The translations under genes and the position numbers were made by a program. Shown one piece after another: positions 1-5,259 of a stretch of DNA of 5,310 nt (positions are counted from its first letter, which is position 1; each line of letters opens with the position of its first letter). The DNA lies in contig CAYJLW010000130.1 of NCBI GenBank assembly GCA_964370965.1, forward strand, positions 1 to 5,310, written 5' to 3'. The DNA is from CAYJLW01 sp964370965 (GTDB lineage Bacteria; Actinomycetota; Acidimicrobiia; UBA2766). The notes under the pieces are model-generated. The model saw nothing but the letters and a program-made list of their open reading frames with translations, did no database searches and had not been told where the DNA came from.

Positions 1-751
1 CGAACAGGAGCGCGGCGTAGACGCAGCGGATCGGGTCCCAGCGCGCGAAGATGACCAGCGCCACCGCCATCAGGCCCTGGCCCGACGACAGGCCCTGGTT
101 CCAGCTGCCGGGATAGTAGAGCGAGAGGAACGCCCCGCCGACGCCGGCGAGGAACCCGCCGGCGGCGGTGGCGAGGAAGCGCACGAGGTCGACCGAGACG
201 CCCATGGCCTTGGCCGAGGCGGCACTGTCGCCGGTCATGCGGACGATGAGGCCCCAGCGGGTGTTGCGGAAGGCCCACCACATGAAGACGGCGAGCGCGA
301 TGCCGACGAAGAACAGCGGGTTGACCTGCAGTGCCTGCGCCAGCGCCGGGTTGCCGGTCCAGTCGCCCAGGTGGATGGCCTCGAGCCGGGGCGCCGTGGG
401 CTGGATGAAGGGCTTGCCGAAGAAGAACGCGAGCCCGGTGCCGAAGCTCATGATGGCGATGCCGACGGCGATGTCGTTCACCTTGGGCAGCTTGCAGATA
501 TAGCCGTGCAGCGCCCCGAGCAGCAGGCCTGAGCCGCCCGCGGCGAGCACGCCGAGCCACGGGCTGCCCGAGAGATAGGAGGCGGCGTAGGCGACCATGG
601 CGCCGAGCACCAGATTGCCTTCCAGCCCGAGGTTGATGCGGCCAGACTTCTCGATCAGCGTCTCCCCCAGCGCCACGAACATGAAAGGCGTCGAGACGCG
701 GATGGCGCCGCCGAGCATGGCGACGAGCACAGTGACGAGGGCGGCGTCCAT
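1..751 (-). CDS. ABC transporter permease, nucleoside/simple-sugar importer type (YufQ-like), 3' end cut by window edge
   Basis: This is the second of two integral membrane permeases of a BMP/nucleoside-type ABC importer (BPD_transp_2 family); it would help form the channel through the inner membrane. I translated 250 residues from ATG at 751. It is strongly hydrophobic with several membrane spans. Family marks are a GETLIEKSGRINLGLEGN block at residues 29-46, a loop with GLIVRMTGDSAASAKAMGV at 167-185 that resembles the region contacting the ATPase, and NQGLSSGQGLMAVALVIFA at 219-237 followed by RWDP. The family is usually about 300 residues, so some 50 C-terminal residues lie outside the window. 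The start overlaps the stop of the upstream permease by one base (TGATG), and a GGAG lies 10 bases before the ATG, so translation is probably coupled. Substrate cannot be read from sequence; purine nucleosides or simple sugars are typical of relatives. No stop or frameshift is seen. Confidence 0.9.
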   Translation of the reverse strand, partial: MDAALVTVLVAMLGGAIRVSTPFMFVALGETLIEKSGRINLGLEGNLVLGAMVAYAASYLSGSPWLGVLAAGGSGLLLGALHGYICKLPKVNDIAVGIAIMSFGTGLAFFFGKPFIQPTAPRLEAIHLGDWTGNPALAQALQVNPLFFVGIALAVFMWWAFRNTRWGLIVRMTGDSAASAKAMGVSVDLVRFLATAAGGFLAGVGGAFLSLYYPGSWNQGLSSGQGLMAVALVIFARWDPIRCVYAALLF

Positions 752-1530
752 CAGGTGCGGTCTCCGCTGCTGGGGGGCTGGAACAGCTTGATGCGGCCGT
801 AGAAGGTTTCCGAGACCAGCAGCACCACGAACAGCATGCCTTGCAGCACCAGTACCGTGGCGTCGGGCATGTCCATGCGCCGCTGCACCACGCCGCCCGA
901 GGCGGGGATGGCGCCGAAGAGGATGGCGACGGGCACCACGGCCAGCGGGTTGTGCCGGGCGAGGAAGCTCACCAGGATGCCGGTGAAGCCGTAGCCGGCG
1001 ACCAGCGAGGCATTGGCCTGGCCGTGGATGGCTGCGACCTCGAAGAAGCCGGCGAGGCCGGCTGCCGCCCCGGCCAGGGCGCAGGAGACGACCATCAGCC
1101 AGCCGACCGGCAAGCCCTGCGCCAGCGCGGCGCGGGTGTTGCCGCCAGTTATCCGGGCGGCGAAGCCGAAGGTGGTGCGGCTCATCAGGACGTAGAGCGC
1201 GACGGCGAGGATGAGGCCGGCGGCGAGGCCCCAGTGCACGTCCATGCCCGGGATGTTGCCGACGCGGTAGGCATCGCCGATCGGCATGGTCGAGGGCTTG
1301 TTGGCGGAAGCCGGGTCGCGCAGCACGCCTTCGACGAAGAAGTTCATGATGGCGATGGCGATGTAGCTCATCAGCAGCGAGGCGATCGTCTCGTTGACGC
1401 CGCGCGCATGCTTGAGCCAGCCGGTTAGCCCGACCCAGGCGCCACCGGTGAGCATGGCGGTCAGCGCCATCGCCGTCCAGGCGAACAGCGGTGGCACGCC
1501 GGCGCCGACCAGCGGGATGGCGGCGGCGGC
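751..1530 (-). CDS. ABC transporter permease, nucleoside/simple-sugar importer type (YufP-like), N-terminus missing
   Basis: This is the first permease of the importer pair, which would heterodimerise with the product of 1-751. It ends with TGA at 751-753. The best-looking start is a GTG at 1497, but I do not accept it: the same frame continues upstream with plausible permease sequence (AAAAIPLVGAG directly before VPPLFAW) until it meets the homopolymer tract. The coding sequence is therefore broken at its 5' end near 1530. 259 residues are visible, against about 350-370 for the family. Numbered from the GTG codon, GVNETIASLLMSYIA lies at 33-47, the GGNTRAALAQG coupling-loop region at 118-128, and a GFTGILVSFLARHNPLAV segment at 170-187. 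The ATPase and periplasmic/lipoprotein binding component, normally upstream in such operons, are absent, as expected if the true upstream DNA was replaced at the junction. Confidence 0.88.
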   Translation of the reverse strand, partial: AAAAIPLVGAGVPPLFAWTAMALTAMLTGGAWVGLTGWLKHARGVNETIASLLMSYIAIAIMNFFVEGVLRDPASANKPSTMPIGDAYRVGNIPGMDVHWGLAAGLILAVALYVLMSRTTFGFAARITGGNTRAALAQGLPVGWLMVVSCALAGAAAGLAGFFEVAAIHGQANASLVAGYGFTGILVSFLARHNPLAVVPVAILFGAIPASGGVVQRRMDMPDATVLVLQGMLFVVLLVSETFYGRIKLFQPPSSGDRT

Positions 1531-1592
1531 GGGGGGGGAGCCCCCCCCCCCCCCCCGGCCCCCCCCCCCCCTCCACCGCCGCCCCGCCCCCC
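1531..1592. other. Poly-G/poly-C tract, probable chimeric or artefactual junction
   Basis: On the plus strand there are eight G (1531-1538), AG, sixteen C (1541-1556), GG, thirteen C (1559-1571), then a C-rich stretch to 1592. The left permease frame is open and coherent up to this tract and turns into glycine/proline codons inside it. Gene content on the two sides differs in kind: proteobacterial-style importer to the left, actinobacterial-style genes to the right. Homopolymers of this sort are common at low-quality read ends and can falsely bridge contigs. A real low-complexity locus cannot be excluded from sequence alone. Confidence 0.75.
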
Positions 1593-1610
1593 GCCCAGTT
1601 CGGTTGGGGG

Positions 1611-1634
1611 TCCGGTGGGGGGTCCGGTGGGGCA
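1611..1634. repeat. 12-bp tandem duplication in the junction-side spacer
   Basis: TCCGGTGGGG is repeated with a 12-base period: the copy starting at 1611 is followed by one starting at 1623, and both are preceded by G runs. It lies between the homopolymer tract and the acyltransferase stop. No function is apparent. It could be a slippage product or part of the same assembly problem as the adjoining tract. Nothing recognisable as a gene or a good terminator lies in 1593-1666. Confidence 0.6.
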
Positions 1635-1666
1635 GACCCGGAGGAGGGGGGTTGACCGCGGGATCC

Positions 1667-2365
1667 TCACCAGCCCGACCCCCCGTGACGCTGTGGCGGG
1701 GGGCCGTCCTCCCAGCCCTTGCGGGTCTTGAGCACCCGGGCGGGCACGCCGCCCACGATCGCCCCCGGAGGGACGTCGGCCGTGACGAGGGCGTGGGACC
1801 CGATGACGGCGCCCTCGCCCACCGTGACCCCGCGCAGGATCGTGGCCTTCTCCCCGATCCAGACGCCGTCGCCGATGCGCACCGGTGAGGTGTCGATGCC
1901 CTGGGAGCGGATGGGGACGTCCGGTTCCTCGAAGCGGTGGTCGAAGTCCGTGAGGTAGATCCAGTCGGCGAAGATGCACTCGGCGCCGATCTCGACGTCG
2001 AGGTAGCAGTTCACGACGTTGTTGGACCCGAAGACGGTCTTGTCTCCGATGCCGAGGTGCCCCTCGTGGCAGCGGATGGCGTTGCCGTTGCCGATCCAGA
2101 CGAAACGCCCCACACGTATGTGGCCCATGCCCCGGCGCGCCGTGAGATCGACGTTCCGGCCCATGAACACGACGCCGTCGGTCTCGATCCAGGGCTGGGT
2201 GAGGCGCATCTGGGCGTAGCGGGCGAGGAGTACGGCGTGGTTCGCGGTGACGGCGTCGTGGGCGCGGGCCCAACGGACGTTGCGCACGAAGAAGTCCCGG
2301 GCCCGCCCCACCGGCCCCGCCTCGGCCCCGCCCGGTTCGGCGCTCCACGCCCGCGGAGGCGTCAC
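1667..2365 (-). CDS. Acyltransferase with left-handed beta-helix (hexapeptide-repeat) fold, WbbJ/maltose O-acetyltransferase-like
   Basis: Predicted CoA-dependent O-acyl (often acetyl) transferase acting on a sugar, glycan or lipid; substrate unknown. I chose GTG at 2365 because it overlaps the methyltransferase stop as GTGA and has GGGGAGAAG just upstream; the frame stays open further upstream but gives only Arg/Gly/Pro-rich shadow sequence. The product is 232 residues. Residues 1-55 look helical and non-repetitive. Hexapeptide-type turns run from about 82 to 210 (IRVGRFVWIGNGN, LGIGDKTVFGSNN, VRIGDGVWIGEKATI, VTVGEGAVIGSHALV), ending in the common GGVPARVLKTR motif at 205-215. FDHRF at 141-145 holds the likely catalytic histidine (H143), followed by the insert PIRSQG, both typical of WbbJ-like enzymes. 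No signal peptide or membrane span is seen. The last 15 residues are Gly/Pro-rich and may be poorly conserved. It is coupled to the methyltransferase, so the two may modify the same molecule (inference). Confidence 0.87.
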   Translation of the reverse strand: MTPPRAWSAEPGGAEAGPVGRARDFFVRNVRWARAHDAVTANHAVLLARYAQMRLTQPWIETDGVVFMGRNVDLTARRGMGHIRVGRFVWIGNGNAIRCHEGHLGIGDKTVFGSNNVVNCYLDVEIGAECIFADWIYLTDFDHRFEEPDVPIRSQGIDTSPVRIGDGVWIGEKATILRGVTVGEGAVIGSHALVTADVPPGAIVGGVPARVLKTRKGWEDGPPPQRHGGSGW

Positions 2366-3255
2366 GCAGGCTTCTCCCCGGCAAGGACGACGTTGTAGAA
2401 CCAGCGGGCGGGCACGATGCGGCGCATCACCCTGGCGTCGAGGTCCGAGAGGCGGAGGTAGTTCGTGTACGCGAACCACGCCCAGCGCTCCCCGAGCAAG
2501 CCCTCCGGGGCGTTCCCCTCGATGACCCGGCACGTCCAGCCGAAGACGGACGCCAGGAGCTCCTCGGTGACGTAGCGGACGTTGGCGAGGCCGGCGCCCT
2601 CGGCCATGCCGGCGACCCGCTCGGGCTCGAACTCCCACAGGTCCACGACGGATTCCAGCGCTGAGAGCTCGGCCTCCTCGGCGGTCTTGCGCGGCCTTCT
2701 CCAGCCCGCGCCCAGAACCGGGACCCGCCGAAGGACCCGCAGCCCGCGGCCCGTGGTCCTCTTCACCACCTCGGCCAGGGCGTGACCGCCCTTGGTGGGC
2801 TCACCGGCGATCAGGATCGTCCCGCCGGGTCGGCACACCCGCACCATCTCCCGCAGGCAGAGCGCCGGGTCGGGGATGTGGTGCAGGAACGCGTGCCCGC
2901 AGACGAGGTCGAAGCTGTCGTCCGGGAACGGGAGAGCCTCGGCGTCGGCGGCCTCGGTCTCGATCTCCCAGCCGAGGCTCTCGGCGTTGCGGGCGCAGAC
3001 CTCGAGGATCCCGGAGGATATGTCCGTGGCGGCGCCCTCCTTCACCCAGCCGCCCCGGTAGAGGTTGAGGAGGAAGAAGCCCGTGCCGGCGCCGATCTCC
3101 AGCGCCCGCTCGAACACCACCTTCTCGGGCATGACGCCGCCAAGGCGTTCCTCGACGTACGCGAGCGTGCGGTCGTCGAAGTCGATCGACCACTTGTCGT
3201 CGTAGTCGGCGGCCGCCCTGTCGTGGTACAGGATGTTCGCCGTCTTAGGGTCCAG
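2362..3255 (-). CDS. Class I SAM-dependent methyltransferase (Methyltransf_11 type), start uncertain
   Basis: Transfers a methyl group from S-adenosylmethionine; acceptor unknown. Numbered from the CTG at 3255, the protein is 297 residues. The SAM-binding motif I is ALEIGAGTGFF at 51-61, the acidic ribose-contacting position falls in ATDISSG at 76-82, the motif around ADAEALPFPDDSFDLV is at 103-118, HAFLHHIP is at 121-128 and RPGGTILIAGEPT is at 142-154. The C-terminal 130 residues form a less conserved cap ending WFYNVVLAGEKPA. The N-terminus DPKTANILYHDRAAADYDDKW looks like a true family start, yet there is no in-frame ATG, GTG or TTG close before it; the nearest in-frame TTG is at 3402 and would add 49 residues read through hairpins. 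I therefore mark CTG 3255 as the practical boundary, with low certainty. A GTG at 3284 would come into frame if one base were missing from the adjacent seven-base homopolymer. The stop overlaps the acyltransferase start (GTGA). Confidence 0.85.
   Translation of the reverse strand: MDPKTANILYHDRAAADYDDKWSIDFDDRTLAYVEERLGGVMPEKVVFERALEIGAGTGFFLLNLYRGGWVKEGAATDISSGILEVCARNAESLGWEIETEAADAEALPFPDDSFDLVCGHAFLHHIPDPALCLREMVRVCRPGGTILIAGEPTKGGHALAEVVKRTTGRGLRVLRRVPVLGAGWRRPRKTAEEAELSALESVVDLWEFEPERVAGMAEGAGLANVRYVTEELLASVFGWTCRVIEGNAPEGLLGERWAWFAYTNYLRLSDLDARVMRRIVPARWFYNVVLAGEKPA
2371..2379 (-). promoter_or_regulatory. Ribosome binding site that fixes the acyltransferase start
   Basis: On the minus strand GGGGAGAAG ends five bases before the GTG at 2365. 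Its GGGGAG core is about eight bases from the start codon, a normal Shine-Dalgarno distance. It lies inside the last codons of the methyltransferase and supports the GTG start over the longer open frame. Confidence 0.65.
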
Positions 3256-3259
3256 GCTC

Positions 3260-3284
3260 GTGGGGGGGACTCCGTCCCCCCCAC
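3260..3284. repeat. Perfect 11-bp hairpin with G7/C7 arms
   Basis: GTGGGGGGGAC at 3260-3270 pairs perfectly with GTCCCCCCCAC at 3274-3284 across a three-base loop. A flanking CCAGG (3252-3256) and CCTGG (3293-3297) can add an outer five-pair stem. It sits directly before the methyltransferase coding sequence. It could be a terminator lacking a T tract, a REP-like dispersed palindrome, or an element that hides the ribosome site. No U-run follows on either strand. Confidence 0.8.
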
Positions 3285-3310
3285 AGGCCCCCCCTGGCTT
3301 GACCGCTTGC

Positions 3311-3346
3311 CCCGGAACAGCGGTTCTGGGCGGGCAAAGCCCGTCC
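3311..3346 (+). repeat. Two overlapping hairpins in the enoyl-CoA hydratase / methyltransferase spacer
   Basis: Arms 3311-3318 and 3323-3330 form eight pairs around the loop AGCG, including one G-T pair (3314/3327). Arms 3328-3335 and 3339-3346 form eight pairs around AAA, also with one G-T pair (3330/3344). Both G-T pairs are allowed in RNA only when the plus strand is transcribed; minus-strand RNA would have C-A mismatches there. The two stems share bases 3328-3330, so their full forms exclude each other. With the hairpin at 3260-3284 they fill most of the 164-base gap 3256-3419, which holds no gene I can support. Confidence 0.65.
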
Positions 3347-3419
3347 TCACGCGGCCTGTCGCCGCCCGCCGCCAGCCCGAGAACCTGTCCGAAAAGCCGC
3401 AACCCGACCCCCGTTTGTC

Positions 3420-4190
3420 TCACCGGCCGGCGAACTTCGCCTTGCCGGGGCCGTGATCGAGGAAGGATGCCACGCCGGTGCCGGCGTCCTCGGTGTCGAA
3501 GGCGCGCCCGAAGTGGACGGCCTCGAGGTCGAGGCCCTCCGCGAGGGAACGGTCGCGGCCGCCGTCGATCGCCGCCTTCGCCTCCCCCATCGCCGCCACG
3601 GCCCCCCCGGCGAGCTTGCGGGCCCACTCCAGGGCCGCGGGCAAGACATCGTCGGGCTCGACCACCTTGTCCACGAGGCCGATGTCGAGGGCCTCCTGGG
3701 CGCGGATGTGACGTCCACTGAAGACGAGGTCCTTGGCCCGCCCGGAACCGACGAGGCGGGGAAGACGCTGCGTGCCGCCCCCGCCCGGGATGATCCCGAG
3801 CTGGATCTCGGGGAGGCCGAGGCGGGCGTTGTCGCCTGCGACCCGGAAGTCGCAGCAGAGGGCGAGCTCGAGGCCGCCGCCGAGCGCGTAGCCGGTGACG
3901 GCGGCGATGGTGGGGCGGGGGAAGCCGGCGAGGGCGTCGAGGCCGGCGCGGAACCCGCCGGCCACGCGCCGGGCCGTCTCACAGTCGACGGGGTCGAACT
4001 CCTTGACGTCGGCGCCGGCCGCGAAGACCGAGTCGCCGCCCCAAACCACGACCGCCTTGGTGTCCCCGAGACCGCTCACCGCCTCGGCGAGCTCGGCCAG
4101 GAGCTGGGAGTTGAGGGCGTTGACGGGGGGACGCTGCAGCCTGATTGCGACGACGCCGTCGCCGTGGTCGTGCGTGGCGATGAGCTCCAT
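3420..4190 (-). CDS. Enoyl-CoA hydratase/isomerase family protein (crotonase fold)
   Basis: Likely hydrates a trans-2-enoyl-CoA to the 3-hydroxyacyl-CoA in the cytoplasm, as in beta-oxidation or a branched-chain/propionyl-CoA-yielding route; the exact substrate is not readable. The 256 residues match the full family length. The CoA-binding/oxyanion stretch FAAGADVKEF is at 56-65 and GYALGGGLELALCCDF at 100-115. Both catalytic glutamates of rat crotonase have counterparts: Glu144 matches E108 in GGGLEL and Glu164 matches E128 in LPEIQLG, correctly spaced by 20 residues. GIIPGGGGTQRLPRLVG follows at 132-148. Having both acids favours a hydratase over an isomerase-only relative. The ATG at 4190 overlaps the meaB stop (TGATG) and has GGAGGAG five bases upstream, so the start is firm. 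Coupling to meaB suggests a shared acyl-CoA pathway (inference). Confidence 0.93.
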   Translation of the reverse strand: MELIATHDHGDGVVAIRLQRPPVNALNSQLLAELAEAVSGLGDTKAVVVWGGDSVFAAGADVKEFDPVDCETARRVAGGFRAGLDALAGFPRPTIAAVTGYALGGGLELALCCDFRVAGDNARLGLPEIQLGIIPGGGGTQRLPRLVGSGRAKDLVFSGRHIRAQEALDIGLVDKVVEPDDVLPAALEWARKLAGGAVAAMGEAKAAIDGGRDRSLAEGLDLEAVHFGRAFDTEDAGTGVASFLDHGPGKAKFAGR

Positions 4191-5158
4191 CAGTGCTCCT
4201 CCAGGATGTTCCCGAGGCCGGCGGCCTCGATGAGGCGGCCCGCGGCGGCGTGAGGGTCGAGCGTACGGGCCGCGACCTCGTCCACGAGGGCGTCGAAGCC
4301 GGGGCCTTCGCAGCGGTGGCGGATCGCCTGCCCGAGACGCTCCACGACGACGTTGCGGACCTCGTCCACGAGGTGGGCGCGCCGCCGGGCGGTGAGGCGG
4401 CCGCCCTCGCCGAGGTGCGCCCGGTGGCTGCGGACGGCGTCCCAGAGCTCGTCGATGCCCTCCGCGCGGTCGGCGACCGTGGTCACGACCGGGGGCCGCC
4501 AGTCGCTCACGGGCGACAGGTCCAGCATCTGCTCCAGGTCCCGGACGGCTTCGGGGGCGCCGGGACGGTCGGCCTTGTTGACCACGAACACGTCGGCGAT
4601 CTCCAGGAGGCCGGCTTTGGCCGCCTGCACGGCGTCGCCCCAGCCCGGGTTGACGACGACGACGACGGTGTCGGCGGTTTCCACGATCTCGATCTCGACC
4701 TGGCCCACGCCCACGGTCTCCACGAGCACGACGGGCTTGCCCACGGCGTCTAAGACCCGCACGGCGTTCGGGGCCGCCCCGGCGAGGCCGCCGAGGGCCC
4801 CCCGGGAGGCCATGGAACGGATGAAGACCCCCGGGTCCAGGGCGTGGTCCTGCATGCGCACACGGTCCCCGAGGATGGCGCCGCCGGAGAAGGGCGAGGA
4901 CGGGTCGACGGCGAGGACCCCGACCTCGGTGCCGTCGCGGCGGATGCGGGTGATCATGGCGTCCACGAGCGTGGACTTGCCCGCTCCGGGCGCCCCGGTG
5001 AGACCGACGACGTGGGCACGGCCGCAGTGCGGGAACACCGCCTCGAGCACCCGCCCCGCCCCGGGGCCCTCCACCAGGGAGATGAGCTTGGCGACGGCGG
5101 CCCGGTTGCCCTCACGGGCGGCGGCGAAGAGCGCGCTGGGTTCGGCGGGCAGCACCAT
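4190..5158 (-). CDS. meaB: MeaB-type G3E GTPase, chaperone of a B12-dependent acyl-CoA mutase
   Basis: MeaB-family GTPases (also called ArgK in older annotation) load and protect the adenosylcobalamin cofactor of methylmalonyl-CoA mutase or a related mutase in the cytoplasm. The 322 residues match the family. The Walker A motif GAPGAGKST is at 55-63, the switch segment DPSSPFSGGAILGDRVRM at 85-102, the Walker B/switch II ETVGVGQ at 147-153, and NKAD, which selects guanine, at 194-197. PGWGDAVQAAKAGLLEIADV is at 171-190. Relatives usually have a serine after VGVGQ and an asparagine in QANKAG; here they are valine and alanine, which are small departures. The C-terminal arm from about 255 resembles the family dimerisation region. 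ATG 5158 is preferred because a -10-like TAGACT sits seven bases upstream, although the next codon is GTG and could also start. The partner mutase is not in the window. Very clear family match. Confidence 0.95.
   Translation of the reverse strand: MVLPAEPSALFAAAREGNRAAVAKLISLVEGPGAGRVLEAVFPHCGRAHVVGLTGAPGAGKSTLVDAMITRIRRDGTEVGVLAVDPSSPFSGGAILGDRVRMQDHALDPGVFIRSMASRGALGGLAGAAPNAVRVLDAVGKPVVLVETVGVGQVEIEIVETADTVVVVVNPGWGDAVQAAKAGLLEIADVFVVNKADRPGAPEAVRDLEQMLDLSPVSDWRPPVVTTVADRAEGIDELWDAVRSHRAHLGEGGRLTARRRAHLVDEVRNVVVERLGQAIRHRCEGPGFDALVDEVAARTLDPHAAAGRLIEAAGLGNILEEH
4196..4202 (-). promoter_or_regulatory. Shine-Dalgarno for the enoyl-CoA hydratase gene
   Basis: The minus strand reads GGAGGAG, then CACTG, then the ATG at 4190. 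It lies inside the last codons of meaB. With the TGATG overlap it indicates re-initiation or coupled translation of the two genes. Confidence 0.75.
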
Positions 5159-5165
5159 CCGGGCG

Positions 5166-5171
5166 AGTCTA
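5166..5171 (-). promoter_or_regulatory. Putative -10 element giving a leaderless meaB mRNA
   Basis: TAGACT on the minus strand matches the TANNNT consensus of actinobacterial -10 elements. Seven bases separate it from the ATG at 5158, which would put the transcription start at or one base before the A of ATG. No Shine-Dalgarno is seen in CGCCCGG just before the start, consistent with a leaderless message. No good -35 box is found at 16-19 bases spacing. Six-base matches arise by chance, but the exact position is suggestive. Confidence 0.45.
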
Positions 5172-5217
5172 TGGCGGCCGCCTTCCCCGCCCCGAACTGC
5201 GCCGTCACGGGAAGGAC

Positions 5218-5240
5218 GGCCTCAGCGCCTGCTGAGGGCC
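5218..5240. repeat. Hairpin upstream of meaB, possible terminator of an off-window gene
   Basis: CCTCAGC (5220-5226) pairs with GCTGAGG (5231-5237) around GCCT, giving seven pairs; GGCC ends allow a slightly longer form with one bulged base. No T tract follows. It lies between the meaB promoter candidate and the right edge, so it could end a gene that enters from the right. Confidence 0.35.
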
Positions 5241-5259
5241 CGGCGCCCCGGCGCCCCGG
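5240..5259. repeat. Short tandem CCGGCGCC repeat
   Basis: Two exact copies of the 8-bp palindrome-rich unit CCGGCGCC (5240-5247, 5248-5255) are followed by a partial CCGG. The stretch out to 5310 is rich in degenerate CGG/CCC units. Open frames through it give only Gly/Pro/Arg-rich products, so I call no gene in 5159-5310. Confidence 0.5.

Noticed and set aside
841..1428. Plus-strand 195-codon open frame opposite the permease
   Set aside because: His/Gly/Glu/Asp-rich antisense shadow of the permease; no recognisable domain.
1531..1571. G8/C16 stretch as a functional hairpin or G-quadruplex switch
   Set aside because: It could fold, but it interrupts a protein-coding frame at a taxonomic change, so an artefact is the simpler explanation.
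1594..1610. Terminator for the acyltransferase transcript (CCCA...TGGG stem)
   Set aside because: Only four firm pairs plus wobble pairs that exist on the plus strand and not on the transcribed minus strand, with no T tract.
1461..2384. Minus-strand 307-codon open frame spanning the junction
   Set aside because: It is an Arg/Gly/Pro-rich shadow of the acyltransferase frame and ends in a poly-Gly/Pro product of the homopolymer tract; it shows no domain-like sequence.
2366..2638. N-terminal extension of the acyltransferase frame by 91 codons
   Set aside because: It lies entirely inside the methyltransferase gene, is Arg-rich without fold-like pattern, and the GTG at 2365 has a good ribosome site and a stop-start overlap.
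3256..3627. N-terminal extension of the methyltransferase to an ATG at 3627
   Set aside because: The extension would run through the hairpins and into the end of the enoyl-CoA hydratase gene out of frame; its sequence is Arg/Gly-rich and unlike the family.
3453..4253. Plus-strand 266-codon open frame, slightly longer than the enoyl-CoA hydratase it overlaps
   Set aside because: It is antisense to a textbook crotonase with all catalytic residues; its product is low-complexity Ala/Gly/Glu/Val-rich, and long antisense frames are usual in such GC-rich DNA.
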